From an uncultured Sanguibacteroides sp. (GTDB lineage Bacteria; Bacteroidota; Bacteroidia; Bacteroidales; Marinifilaceae), in the NCBI RefSeq assembly GCF_900543425.1, contig NZ_UQRQ01000002.1, positions 62,001 through 126,000 of the forward strand: DNA of 64,000 nucleotides, read 5' to 3'. Shown one piece after another: positions 43,054-52,298 of the stretch (position 1 is its first letter; each line of letters starts with the position of its first letter). Under the pieces are notes generated by a model. It made no database searches, was not told the origin of the DNA, and worked only from the letters and a program-made list of their open reading frames with translations. Position numbers and translations under genes: made by a program.

Positions 43054-44217
43054 ATGGAGCACATACTACATATTATGGACTGCATCATTTGGTGTATACT
43101 GGCAATATCCACGGGTTACCTTCTTGTATTCAGTATTGCTGCACTACCCAAACGGGCTTTTCACTATCCCGCAAGCCGGAAACAACATCGGATAGCCGTA
43201 TTATTTCCCGCTTACCAGGAAGACGCCGTTATTATAACAGCCGTTCATTCCTTCCTCCGGCAAGACTATCCCCGGGACCTGTATGATGTCGTGGTTATCT
43301 CCGACCACATGGAAGAAAAGACAAACAACGAACTGGCCCGACTACCTATTATCCTGCTCATGGCTGCTTACGAGAACAGCTCAAAAGCCAAAGCCCTGAA
43401 TTTGGCCATGGACAAACTTCAAAACGACTACCAAATAGTGGTCATCCTTGATGCGGACAACAGCGTCGACTCTCTGTTCTTGGAACATATAAACAACGCT
43501 TATGCATCCGGTTCCAAAGCCATGCAAGCTCATAGAAAAGCCAAAAATCGCAATACGGATGTGGCCGTATTGGATGCTGTCAGCGAAGAAATTAATAATT
43601 CCATTTTCAGGAAAGGACATGTAAACCTGGGACTTTCTTCAGCTCTTATCGGCTCGGGAATGGCTTTCGATTACGACTGGTTCAAAGAAAATATAAAAAA
43701 GATCTTTACCGCCGGAGAGGATAAGGAATTGGAAATTTTACTTTTAAAACAACGCTATTTTATCGATTACCTGGAAGAAGTTTACGTGTATGACGAGAAG
43801 ACACAAGGAAACAAAGGATTTTATAACCAACGCCGCCGATGGCTTGCCGCACAATATAGTCAATGGAGTCGGATCGTTCGTGATCTGCCGGGAGCCCTGT
43901 TCTCGTTTAACATTGATTACTGTGACAAATTATTTCAATGGATGATGCCTCCCCGTTTGTTGCTATTGGGAAGTATCGGCTTTTTCGCTTGTCTTTCCCT
44001 GTTCATTCATTGGGAATACTCCTTAAAATGGTGGGGATTATTTATCGTTACGGGAATAACCCTCTGTCTGGCGATACCCGATTATCTTGTCGACGATCGC
44101 TTTAAAAGGGCCATCCATAAAATCCCCCTGCTATTTATCATGATGTTTGTCAATCTATTTCGCATGAAAGGGGTAAATAAAAGATTCATTCATACAGCAC
44201 ATGGAGAGATAAAATAA
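43054..44217 (+). CDS. Membrane glycosyltransferase family 2, processive type
   Basis: 387 residues with an N-terminal membrane helix (about 8-30), a GT-A domain and two to three C-terminal helices (about 290-370). Metal site DAD (133-135), acceptor-region GED (221-223) and QRRRW (259-263), the Q-x-x-R-W motif of cellulose/hyaluronan-synthase-like enzymes. It could add more than one residue or a single sugar at the membrane. Starts 3 bases after the upstream gene, with 31 bases before the next. Confidence 0.87.
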   Translation: MEHILHIMDCIIWCILAISTGYLLVFSIAALPKRAFHYPASRKQHRIAVLFPAYQEDAVIITAVHSFLRQDYPRDLYDVVVISDHMEEKTNNELARLPIILLMAAYENSSKAKALNLAMDKLQNDYQIVVILDADNSVDSLFLEHINNAYASGSKAMQAHRKAKNRNTDVAVLDAVSEEINNSIFRKGHVNLGLSSALIGSGMAFDYDWFKENIKKIFTAGEDKELEILLLKQRYFIDYLEEVYVYDEKTQGNKGFYNQRRRWLAAQYSQWSRIVRDLPGALFSFNIDYCDKLFQWMMPPRLLLLGSIGFFACLSLFIHWEYSLKWWGLFIVTGITLCLAIPDYLVDDRFKRAIHKIPLLFIMMFVNLFRMKGVNKRFIHTAHGEIK

Positions 44218-44248
44218 AATCACGAGTGTAAAACTAAAACAAAGGGGT

Positions 44249-45367
44249 ATGAAAATCGCTATCGAAGCTCAACGTATATTCAGAACAAACAAACATGGAA
44301 TGGACTTTGTAGCCTTGGAAACGATCCGGGAGTTACAAAAGATTGATAAGGAGAACGAATACTTCATTCTTGTTGCCCCGGGAGAAGATCGGTGTCTTTC
44401 CCCCAGTTCCAATATGCATATCGTGGAGATTAAATGTCCCACCTATCCCCTATGGGAACAAATAGCACTACCTCGTGCGCTGAAAAAAATAAAACCCGAT
44501 ATGTTGCATTGCACCAGCAATACGGCACCCATCCGTTGTTCCGTTCCGCTCGTTTTAACTTTACACGACATTATCTTTCTGGAAAAAAGACAACACAATA
44601 ATCGTTCCATCTACCAAAATATGGGATGGTATTATCGTCGTTTTGTCGTCCCCCGCATTTTACCCTCTTGCCAAAAAATCATTACCGTATCGAATTTCGA
44701 GTGCAAGCGCATTCAAGAAGCTTTACACCTTGAACCGGAACAAATAACGGCCGTTTACAACGGCTTCAGTAAACATTTCCACCCCATCGGTCAACCGGAA
44801 AAAGTCACAAGAAAATACATTGATACGGATAAATACATTTTCTTTTTAGGGAATACAGATCCGAAGAAAAACACAAACCGTACCTTAAAGGCTTACGGGA
44901 TATACGCCGAACGCTCTCAACATCCCGTTCCTTTAGTCATTGCCGATTTAAAGGAACCCATTATCGATGCCATTCTGAAAGAAGAAAAAATAGAACACCT
45001 GAAACCGTTATTACGTTATCCCGGTTATATTCCTAACACGGATCTACCGGCCATATACAGCGGAGCGTTTGCTTTTCTATATACCTCATTACGAGAAAGT
45101 TTTGGGATACCTATTCTGGAAGCGATGGCTTGTGGAACCCCGGTCATTACTTCTTCCATAACCGCTATGCCTGAAATTGCAGGAAAAAATGCTATATTAG
45201 TAGATCCGTTTAAAGAAAATGACATTGCCGATCAACTACTTGCTCTGGAAGAGGACAGCACATTCTATGACAAACAAGTTGCTTACGGCCTGGAACGGGT
45301 AAAATCATTCTCATGGGAGAATACAGCTCGAAAACTATTGGAAATTTATAAATCATTACCTCTATGA
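44249..45367 (+). CDS. Glycosyltransferase family 4
   Basis: A 372-residue GT-B enzyme. The C-terminal donor site has LGNTDPKKNTNRTLKA, YPGYIPNTDLPAIYSGA and the E-x7-E motif ESFGIPILEAMACGTPVI. The N-terminal half starts MKIAIEAQRIFRTNKHGMD, as in mannosyl- and related transferases. Its last codons overlap the start of the stator-like gene at 45364 by ATGA, so the two are translationally coupled. Confidence 0.92.
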   Translation: MKIAIEAQRIFRTNKHGMDFVALETIRELQKIDKENEYFILVAPGEDRCLSPSSNMHIVEIKCPTYPLWEQIALPRALKKIKPDMLHCTSNTAPIRCSVPLVLTLHDIIFLEKRQHNNRSIYQNMGWYYRRFVVPRILPSCQKIITVSNFECKRIQEALHLEPEQITAVYNGFSKHFHPIGQPEKVTRKYIDTDKYIFFLGNTDPKKNTNRTLKAYGIYAERSQHPVPLVIADLKEPIIDAILKEEKIEHLKPLLRYPGYIPNTDLPAIYSGAFAFLYTSLRESFGIPILEAMACGTPVITSSITAMPEIAGKNAILVDPFKENDIADQLLALEEDSTFYDKQVAYGLERVKSFSWENTARKLLEIYKSLPL

Positions 45368-46197
45368 ACAGCTATACATTCATTTTTATATCTCTGATCC
45401 TATTTTTGTTTCCTTATCTCGGTAAGATTTGGTTTAATAGAAATACGCTCACTTCTACCGTCGTCTCGTTGGGATTATTTTGTACCTTTTGTGGCATTAT
45501 CTGGGCCCTGTTCAATTTCGATGTAAATGATATCGAAGTCGCCCTTCCACAACTACTGGACCATATCAAAACAACCTTTTACAGTTCTGTTGCAGGTATG
45601 CTGACCTCTATTATCCTGAAAGTATTTCCGGCATTCTATGGGATTCGTTCAACGAAAAACGTTTACCCATCCTCTTCTTCCCAAGAAGACCGCATTCTGG
45701 AATTACTATCCAACATAGAACAAAAAATAGGTTCCGTACCTCCGTCCTCTTCTGAAACGATCAATAATCTATTCAATGAATTGAATACGACGCTTATCGA
45801 ATCTCATAAACAACAAATAGAACGAGCCGACGAATTGAATCATATCAATCAAAAACTATCCGACTCTTTAAAAACAATCGGAACGGCTATCGAAAGATTA
45901 GGAGAAAACACGAATAAGACATATCACACGGACTATGAAAATATTAACAAACAACAATCCGTATTGGACTCTGAAATCATTAACCTGAACGCTTCTTGTA
46001 AGAAACTGGATTTAATGATCAACAATACCAAAGAACTTCTACAAGAACAGATGAATAATGTAGAAGAAAGATTTGCAACCAAGCTGGACTCCATGCAGGA
46101 GTTCTCACAAACATTATTAGCCATCGTGAAAAAACTGACACAGGATCACAATACCATTCTCAAGCAGCAGAATTCCAAACAAGAACCCTCAAAATAA
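45364..46197 (+). CDS. ZorA/MotA-like stator subunit
   Basis: A 277-residue protein of the MotA/TolQ/ExbB superfamily. Three hydrophobic segments: about 3-23, 29-51 (TLTSTVVSLGLFCTFCGIIW) and 67-93 (TTFYSSVAGMLTSIILKVFP). The second and third carry the signature small-residue and Thr/Ser positions of ZorA/MotA channel helices (pattern LTSxxLGxxxTFxGI...LLxxIKTxFxSSxxGM). Residues about 105-277 are polar, mostly helical with coiled-coil heptads, like a short ZorA tail. It overlaps the glycosyltransferase by ATGA and is 5 bases ahead of its ZorB-like partner. It should form a proton- or sodium-driven inner-membrane complex with it. The role in a polysaccharide locus is unknown. Confidence 0.8.
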   Translation: MNSYTFIFISLILFLFPYLGKIWFNRNTLTSTVVSLGLFCTFCGIIWALFNFDVNDIEVALPQLLDHIKTTFYSSVAGMLTSIILKVFPAFYGIRSTKNVYPSSSSQEDRILELLSNIEQKIGSVPPSSSETINNLFNELNTTLIESHKQQIERADELNHINQKLSDSLKTIGTAIERLGENTNKTYHTDYENINKQQSVLDSEIINLNASCKKLDLMINNTKELLQEQMNNVEERFATKLDSMQEFSQTLLAIVKKLTQDHNTILKQQNSKQEPSK

Positions 46198-46202
46198 TCA
46201 TT

Positions 46203-46904
46203 ATGAGTATTTTTAACGGACAAAACGAAGACAATCATTGGTTTTCCATTGCAGATTTAATGTCGGTTTTAATGTTGATATACATCTTTATTTCTGTTAT
46301 CTATATCATCAAAATTACTCATGAAAAAAACAGGATTGAAAAAATTGCCGTCTCTTACAATCAGCTTCAATACGAATTATACAAAGATTTGGAGAGCGAG
46401 TTTAAAGATGATTTGAAAAAATGGAATGCCGTTTTAGATCAATCGACCCTATCTGTCCGCTTTGAAGAACCCATTATATTCTTCAACCGGGGAAGTGCGA
46501 CCCTCAAAGAAGAGTTCAAGGTGATACTTAATGATTTTTTCCCTCGTTACCTGAAAATATTAACATCGGACAAATACCGCGACGACGTCGAAGAAATCAG
46601 AATAGAAGGTCATACCTCGAGTGAATGGGCAGAGAACCTTTCTAAAGATGAAATCTATCTGAAAAACATGGAATTATCCCAGGACAGAACTCGAAACGTT
46701 TTGGCCTATTTGCTGGAACACCAACAAAATAATGAACAATTAACCATGATTCTTCCTAAAATTACAACGAACGGTTTATCTTCCAGTAAACTGATCATGA
46801 AAAACGGAGTGGAAGACAAAGAAGCTTCCCGAAGGGTCGAATTCCGGGTCAGAACCAATGCCGAAAAACAAATTACAAGAATATTAACCGTCCCGTCCAA
46901 CTAA
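46203..46904 (+). CDS. ZorB/MotB-like stator subunit with OmpA domain
   Basis: A 233-residue protein. One membrane helix, about 14-37, contains Asp18 in the sequence FSIADLMSVLMLIYIF, matching the ion-binding Asp of MotB/ZorB. After a coiled-coil linker (about 40-80) comes an OmpA-like peptidoglycan-binding domain (about 88-218) with FFNRGSATLKEEF, IRIEGHTSSEW (132-142), LSQDRTRNVLAYL and RRVEFRV. ZorB-type order: TM helix first, OmpA last. With the gene before it, it makes a complete stator pair; no Zorya ZorC, ZorD or ZorE gene follows. The next gene is a hexapeptide acyltransferase 11 bases away. Confidence 0.85.
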   Translation: MSIFNGQNEDNHWFSIADLMSVLMLIYIFISVIYIIKITHEKNRIEKIAVSYNQLQYELYKDLESEFKDDLKKWNAVLDQSTLSVRFEEPIIFFNRGSATLKEEFKVILNDFFPRYLKILTSDKYRDDVEEIRIEGHTSSEWAENLSKDEIYLKNMELSQDRTRNVLAYLLEHQQNNEQLTMILPKITTNGLSSSKLIMKNGVEDKEASRRVEFRVRTNAEKQITRILTVPSN

Positions 46905-46915
46905 AAATTACTGCT

Positions 46916-47542
46916 ATGAACATGGCCCGATTAAAAGAACGGATAAAACAAAATCCCCAATTAAAACAGTTTATTTTGGCCTGGATGGTTCATCCGGTAA
47001 AAACCCGTCCTCGACGTTGGCTACGTTTTTTACAACCTCTCTATTTAAAACGGAAAAAAGGTTCTGTCATCTACCGTAATGTACGAAAGGATCTGGTGCC
47101 TTTCAATTCGTTCACTTTAGGTAAAAAGTCCGTTATTGAGAGTTTTTCTACCTTAAACAACATGGTTGGTGAAATCCACATCGGCGACCATAGCCGTATC
47201 GGGTTAGGTAACACGATTATCGGTCCCGTTTTCATCGGAGACAAAGTTAATCTCGCCCAAAACATCACGGTTTCCGGCTTAAACCATAATTATCTCGATC
47301 CGGATCAGTCGATTATAGATCAAGGAGTATCGACCGCTCCTATTCATATAGAAGATGACGTTTGGATCGGAGCAAATGCCGTTATCCTGGCCGGAGTCAC
47401 CATCGGTAAACATGCCGTTATTGCGGCAGGAACGATCGTAAACCTTTCCGTTCCTCCCTATTCCGTCTGCGTGGGAAATCCGGGGAGAATCATAAAACAA
47501 TATGATTTTACAAGAAAAGAGTGGGTAAAATACAATAAATAA
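46916..47542 (+). CDS. Hexapeptide-repeat acyltransferase (LbH family)
   Basis: A 208-residue left-handed beta-helix protein. Hexapeptide turns run from about 80: IHIGDHSRIGLGNTIIG, VFIGDKVNL, HIEDDVWIGANAVI, LAGVTIGKHAVIAAG, followed by the capping VPPYSVCVGNPGRIIKQ. A catalytic-type His is in SGLNHNYLD. The N-terminal 70 residues are basic. Likely an O-acetyl- or other acyltransferase modifying the polymer. The second in-frame ATG (46922) is also possible. 11 bases after the stator pair. Confidence 0.88.
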   Translation: MNMARLKERIKQNPQLKQFILAWMVHPVKTRPRRWLRFLQPLYLKRKKGSVIYRNVRKDLVPFNSFTLGKKSVIESFSTLNNMVGEIHIGDHSRIGLGNTIIGPVFIGDKVNLAQNITVSGLNHNYLDPDQSIIDQGVSTAPIHIEDDVWIGANAVILAGVTIGKHAVIAAGTIVNLSVPPYSVCVGNPGRIIKQYDFTRKEWVKYNK

Positions 47543-47563
47543 CCGATCTTTCAACCAAGTATT

Positions 47564-49045
47564 ATGTCAACCTATTCAAACATAGCCAAAACAACAGGAA
47601 TCATTGGTGCCGTAAAAGTAATCATGATGTTTTTCGGAATCATACGAGCTAAAATCATCGCTATGGTTCTCGGCTCCGCCGGTTTTGGCTATTACGGGTT
47701 ATACAACAGCGTGACGGATTTGGTCTCCACCGTATCCAGCCTGGGACTGAACCAAAGCGGAGTTCGTCAGATCGCCAAGTCGAATGCTCAAAACGACAGT
47801 CAACAAGTCTCCAAGACTTATACCATCTTGCACCTGTCGATTTTAATCACCTCTTTATTAGGTACATTATTTATCTGTATCTTTTCCAAAACCATCAGTT
47901 TAAAATTATTCAACACGACAGATTATTATTGGGGAGTATGTATTGTTTCCCTGGTCGTACTATTCAATGGGGTTTCCAACGGACAAATAGCCGTTTTAAA
48001 CGGACTGAAACAAATTAAGAGTATGGCTATCTGTCAAATAATCGGAGCTGTTTTCGGTTCGTTATCTACCATTATTCTTATCCTGCTTTGGGGAGATGCG
48101 GCGATTCCGGCAAGCATAGCCTTAGTTGCTCTGACGATGCTTCTCAGTACCGGTTACTACTTAAAAAAATTACATTTGAAACCGACCCGTCTCTCTTTTG
48201 CCGAGATGAAGACGGAACTGAAAGGCTTGTTGGGCATCGGTATCAGTCTATCCATAGCTGCAGCCGTGGCAAATTTAATGACCTACTTCTCCAGAATTTA
48301 CCTGAAAGATGCCATGGGAATAGAAGTGGTCGGTATATACCAATCCTGTTGGACACTATCCAACATGTACGTGGGTATGATCCTGTCGGCCATGGGGGTT
48401 GATTTCATGCCCCGGATTATGACCTACATACAAAATAATGCAAAGGTCTCCGACTGTATCAACGAACAGATTGAATTGGGTGTATTGATAGCCGGTATCG
48501 GAATTTTAGCGAGCTTCATTTTTGCTCCTATCATGCTCAATCTGTTTTACTCCAAAGAGTTCGAAATAGGAACATCCATCATTCGCTGGCAATTGGTCGG
48601 GGTTCTTTTCCGTGTTTTCGGTTTCTCCTTCGGTTACGTTATCACGGCCAAAGGAAAAGGATTGCTGTATATTATCATCCAATCGCTCTTTTTCATATCG
48701 GAATATTTACTGTTGATCGGATGTACCAAATGGTTCGGTTTGGATGGATTGGGAATAAATTATTTCATTGCCTATCTGCTCTATATCTTTGTCGGAGGTT
48801 TCACTTGCGCCAAAATAGTCGGTTACCGTCCTTCCGCCTTTTTATTCCAGATCACGGGAGCCCTGTTTATCTTCATTTGTATTGTCGCCCTGCTGAACTA
48901 TTTCATATCGAATCCATGGATTTTCTACGGAATCAGCTCACTGGTACTTGCGGTCAATCTCTATTGGACACATAAAACATTAACAACCCGGATGGGAATA
49001 AACCTTATACAACTCGTCCGGTCTAAATTAAAGAAAAATGCCTAA
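47564..49045 (+). CDS. Polysaccharide flippase (Wzx-like, MOP superfamily)
   Basis: A 493-residue integral membrane protein with about 12-14 helices. The N-terminus (TTGIIGAVKVIMMFFGIIRA, then GSAGFGYYGLYNSV) matches the PST/MOP exporter family of O-antigen translocases. It would flip the lipid-linked repeat unit to the periplasm for the Wzy-like enzyme. Overlaps the next gene by 8 bases. Confidence 0.9.
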   Translation: MSTYSNIAKTTGIIGAVKVIMMFFGIIRAKIIAMVLGSAGFGYYGLYNSVTDLVSTVSSLGLNQSGVRQIAKSNAQNDSQQVSKTYTILHLSILITSLLGTLFICIFSKTISLKLFNTTDYYWGVCIVSLVVLFNGVSNGQIAVLNGLKQIKSMAICQIIGAVFGSLSTIILILLWGDAAIPASIALVALTMLLSTGYYLKKLHLKPTRLSFAEMKTELKGLLGIGISLSIAAAVANLMTYFSRIYLKDAMGIEVVGIYQSCWTLSNMYVGMILSAMGVDFMPRIMTYIQNNAKVSDCINEQIELGVLIAGIGILASFIFAPIMLNLFYSKEFEIGTSIIRWQLVGVLFRVFGFSFGYVITAKGKGLLYIIIQSLFFISEYLLLIGCTKWFGLDGLGINYFIAYLLYIFVGGFTCAKIVGYRPSAFLFQITGALFIFICIVALLNYFISNPWIFYGISSLVLAVNLYWTHKTLTTRMGINLIQLVRSKLKKNA

Positions 49046-50264
49046 TCTACCTTCTCATAAAAACTGTAGCGGCTGTCTTGCTTGTATAGATTGTTGCCCG
49101 GTTCAAGCTCTTTCAATGAAACGGAAGAACGGTTTTTTTCACATTATCGTCAATCACTCCACTTGTATAAAATGTAAATTATGTGAAAAAGTTTGTCCGA
49201 ATCTGACGTTTAAGACATCGAACAAGGAAACAGATACAAAAGTATACGCCGTTTGGTCCTTGAATCAAAACATCAGATTTCAGAGTGCCAGCGGAGGAGC
49301 TTTTGCCGAATTAGCCCGGCATTTTCTTGTAAACGGAGGACACGTGGCAGGAGCCGTCTTGGAAAACAATCGGGTCTTCCATAAATTTATCCATCATGCC
49401 GACGATTTAAGTCAATTACAAAATTCCAAATACATCCAGAGCGATACCAGAAACATATATAAAGAGACACAGAAGCTCTTACTCCGAAACGAGAAAGTGC
49501 TATTTTCCGGAACTCCTTGTCAAATCGCCGGACTTTTCCGGTTCCTGAAAAAAGACAATACAAAAAACTTACTTACGGCTGAGATCGTATGCAATGGCGT
49601 AGAATCGGAACTCGTCTTACAGGATCATTTACACCACTTCCAAGCCGATCGGATCATTAGTTTCCGTGATAAAACGCAGGGCATGAAGTCTTACGGGACG
49701 ACCACCCTTTCCATACAAGGTAGTTCACGTAAAATACCTCAGAAAGAAGATATTTTCGCTCGTTTCTTTTTTGGCGGATTGACATTGCGTCCCAGTTGCT
49801 ACAACTGCCCGTTTTCAATACTGCCCAGAACAGCGGATATCACGTTGGGAGACTATTGGGGAAGCGACGAATGGCCGGAAGAAACAGAGAAAGGTATATC
49901 CCTTGTTATCACCAATAACTCCCGCGGAGCATTAGCTTTTCACGAGTTACAGGAATCCGGGAATATAGAATCCTATCCCGTAAAATGGGAAAAATGTTTA
50001 CCTCACAATCCGCGTATATTCACCGGAAAAAACTATTTACAATACCATCCGGCAAGAATGTTTTCAAAGCTCATCCGTCTGATTATCCCGGCCAAACTAC
50101 AACGAAAGATATTTTCACATCCGGTACCATTTGCCTTTGACAAGTTCAGCCTGAAAATCATTACCTTTATAGCTGATTATTTCTCCTCCCGAACACGTAA
50201 AAAATGTCAGGAAGCAGTCTCCCGGATGAACCGATTTACAAACGAAAAAAAGGAAATCATATGA
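49038..50264 (+). CDS. Coenzyme F420 hydrogenase/dehydrogenase beta-subunit-like protein
   Basis: A 408-residue iron-sulfur protein. Two ferredoxin-like [4Fe-4S] sites lie in residues 8-55 (CSGCLACIDCCP, CIKCKLCEKVCP). Then the FrhB-family N and C domains: SASGGAFAELARHFL, VLFSGTPCQIAGLFRFL and LRPSCYNCPF...DITLGDYWG. Bacteria of this type do not make F420; relatives in polysaccharide loci next to pyruvyl transferases are common, but their reaction is unknown. Its stop overlaps the next start in ATGA, implying co-translation with the pyruvyl transferase. Confidence 0.88.
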   Translation: MPNLPSHKNCSGCLACIDCCPVQALSMKRKNGFFHIIVNHSTCIKCKLCEKVCPNLTFKTSNKETDTKVYAVWSLNQNIRFQSASGGAFAELARHFLVNGGHVAGAVLENNRVFHKFIHHADDLSQLQNSKYIQSDTRNIYKETQKLLLRNEKVLFSGTPCQIAGLFRFLKKDNTKNLLTAEIVCNGVESELVLQDHLHHFQADRIISFRDKTQGMKSYGTTTLSIQGSSRKIPQKEDIFARFFFGGLTLRPSCYNCPFSILPRTADITLGDYWGSDEWPEETEKGISLVITNNSRGALAFHELQESGNIESYPVKWEKCLPHNPRIFTGKNYLQYHPARMFSKLIRLIIPAKLQRKIFSHPVPFAFDKFSLKIITFIADYFSSRTRKKCQEAVSRMNRFTNEKKEII

Positions 50265-51358
50265 AAATAGGGATATTAACTTTTCATAGAGCACATAATT
50301 ATGGAGCCGTTCTTCAAGCTTTCGCTTTACAGGAATACTTGCGAAAAGCCGGACACGACGTGAAAATTATCGATTATAACCCGCCTTTTTTGGAAGCCAA
50401 TTACAAGGTATTTGCTTTCAAAAAATTTTTGACGACTAAGGTTCATGTCTATTATTTACTCAAAGGAGCCGCTATCGAGTTCTTAACTCTTCCGGTCAGG
50501 GCAAAACGTTACAAGGCTTTTTCCTCTTTTATCCGCTCGAAGTTAGCTCTCTCAACTCCGACCGTTTACCATAAAGAAGAGATTCCGAAGGATTTCGATG
50601 CCTATATCTTCGGTAGTGATCAGATTTGGAATCCGAAGATTACCAAAGGATTCGACGATGTCTATTTCGGTTTGTTTTCTTCTCGCCCGGAGGCTCGAAA
50701 GATCGCTTACGCGGCCAGTATGGAGACGAGTGCCCTGAACGACGAAGAGAAAGAATTTCTCGGTAAAGCCCTCTCTCAATTGAACACGATCGGTGTTCGG
50801 GAGTCTAAATTAAACGACTTACTACAACCTCTCGTTAAACAAAAGATTCAAACCGTAGCAGATCCGACCATCCTGTGTTCAAGAGAAACTTTCGATAACA
50901 TTGCCGTGAAACCGATAATACAAGGCAAATACGTACTTGTTTATCAGGTAAAAATCATGCCGGAGACCCTTTCTTTCGCCCAAAAATTAGCAGATCGTAT
51001 CGGGGGAAAAGTCATACAATTGGTATCTACTCCCGTTTTAACCAGTCGCCCCGGAGTATTCAACTGTGCCTCCCCCGAAGAATTTATCGGCTGGTTTAAA
51101 CATGCCGATTTCGTGGTAACGACCTCTTTTCACGGAACCGTATTTTCTCTTCTGTATCAAAGAAATTTTTACGCCCTGGAAATTCACGCTATAAGTACGC
51201 GTATCCGTTCGTTACTTCAAGATGTTGAGCTTTCGGAACGTTACGTAAAACCGACGGACCAACCGGATACGACATCCGTCGATTTTACCCGGGCAACACA
51301 ACATTTAGCCCGGTTACAACAAGAATCCGCACTTTTCTTACAAAATGCATTAAAATAA
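50261..51358 (+). CDS. Polysaccharide pyruvyl transferase
   Basis: About 365 residues from ATG 50261, overlapping the previous stop; a longer frame from 50204 runs into that gene. Family features: MKIGILTFHRAHNYGAVLQA at the N-terminus, FGSDQIWNPK, YAASMET, GVRESKL and the C-terminal TTSFHGTVFSLLY. It adds a pyruvate ketal from phosphoenolpyruvate to a sugar of the repeat unit, giving the polymer a negative charge; the family is CsaB-like. Works with the preceding FrhB-like gene by context. Confidence 0.92.
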   Translation: MKIGILTFHRAHNYGAVLQAFALQEYLRKAGHDVKIIDYNPPFLEANYKVFAFKKFLTTKVHVYYLLKGAAIEFLTLPVRAKRYKAFSSFIRSKLALSTPTVYHKEEIPKDFDAYIFGSDQIWNPKITKGFDDVYFGLFSSRPEARKIAYAASMETSALNDEEKEFLGKALSQLNTIGVRESKLNDLLQPLVKQKIQTVADPTILCSRETFDNIAVKPIIQGKYVLVYQVKIMPETLSFAQKLADRIGGKVIQLVSTPVLTSRPGVFNCASPEEFIGWFKHADFVVTTSFHGTVFSLLYQRNFYALEIHAISTRIRSLLQDVELSERYVKPTDQPDTTSVDFTRATQHLARLQQESALFLQNALK

Positions 51359-51367
51359 AATGTAAAC

Positions 51368-52294
51368 ATGGAACAGCCTAAAGTTAGTGTCATTATACCC
51401 ATATACAATACGGAAGCTTATCTCAAAGCGACTGTCGATTCCATCACCCGGCAAACACTGCACGAGATTGAAATCCTTCTCGTCAATGACGGCTCCACCG
51501 ATCAAAGTTTACGAATCATGCAAGAGTTGGCGGCAACAGACAATCGCATCATCCTATTTTCACAGGAAAACAAAGGGTTGTCCGCTACACGTAACCAGGG
51601 CCTGTCTATGGCAAAAGGAGAATATATCTATTTTATGGACAGCGACGATCTGTTAGAAGCAACTACTTTAGAAGAGTGTTATTCCAAATGCCAGGCTCAT
51701 CAACTGGACTTTATATTTTTTGATGCGGATACTTTTTCCGATGACGATCACATACGTTTAGATAATAAATATTCTCGAACACAAGGGTTAGAAGATCGTG
51801 TCTACAACGGGATCGAAATGCTGAATCTGCAATTGGATACCTTCCGGTTTCAATCATCAGCCTGCCTGAGCTTCGTCAAACGCTCATTTTTAGAGCGCAT
51901 AAAATTACTGTTCCTACCCGGAATTATCCATGAAGACCAGCTCTTTACCGCCCAACTTTACATGCAAGCCGACCGGGTAGGATTCATTGCAAAACCCTTT
52001 TTCAAAAGAAGGATAAGGGCAAATTCCATCATGACCCGAAGATTTTCATATCAAAATATGAAATGCTATTTCATTGTTTCTTCAAAATTATTGGAATTTG
52101 GCAAAGACAAAAATAACGAAACAAAAAAGACGATTCGCCGGTTTATCTCCATCATGTTAAATGCGACAGTCTACAGAGGCAGGGAAATGACGGTAAAAGA
52201 GAAGTTCCGTACCCTCGGCAGATTCGTTTTTTCCTATCCCCGACTCGTCTCCGCCAAGAGTATGCTAAGATTGTTTATCACTAAAAAATCCTGA
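51368..52294 (+). CDS. Glycosyltransferase family 2
   Basis: A 308-residue GT-A enzyme: VSVIIPIYNTEAYLKATVDS, LVNDGSTDQSL, NKGLSATRNQGLSMAKGEY and the metal site MDSDDLLE. HEDQLFTAQL supplies the catalytic-base position. Cytoplasmic, no membrane helix. 9 bases after the pyruvyl transferase, 4 before the next transferase. Confidence 0.92.
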   Translation: MEQPKVSVIIPIYNTEAYLKATVDSITRQTLHEIEILLVNDGSTDQSLRIMQELAATDNRIILFSQENKGLSATRNQGLSMAKGEYIYFMDSDDLLEATTLEECYSKCQAHQLDFIFFDADTFSDDDHIRLDNKYSRTQGLEDRVYNGIEMLNLQLDTFRFQSSACLSFVKRSFLERIKLLFLPGIIHEDQLFTAQLYMQADRVGFIAKPFFKRRIRANSIMTRRFSYQNMKCYFIVSSKLLEFGKDKNNETKKTIRRFISIMLNATVYRGREMTVKEKFRTLGRFVFSYPRLVSAKSMLRLFITKKS

Positions 52295-52298
52295 TCGC

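Noticed and set aside
45364..46904. A Zorya anti-phage defence system
   Set aside because: The pair resembles ZorA and ZorB, but no ZorC, ZorD (SNF2-type helicase) or ZorE nuclease lies in the flanks; both sides are polysaccharide genes.
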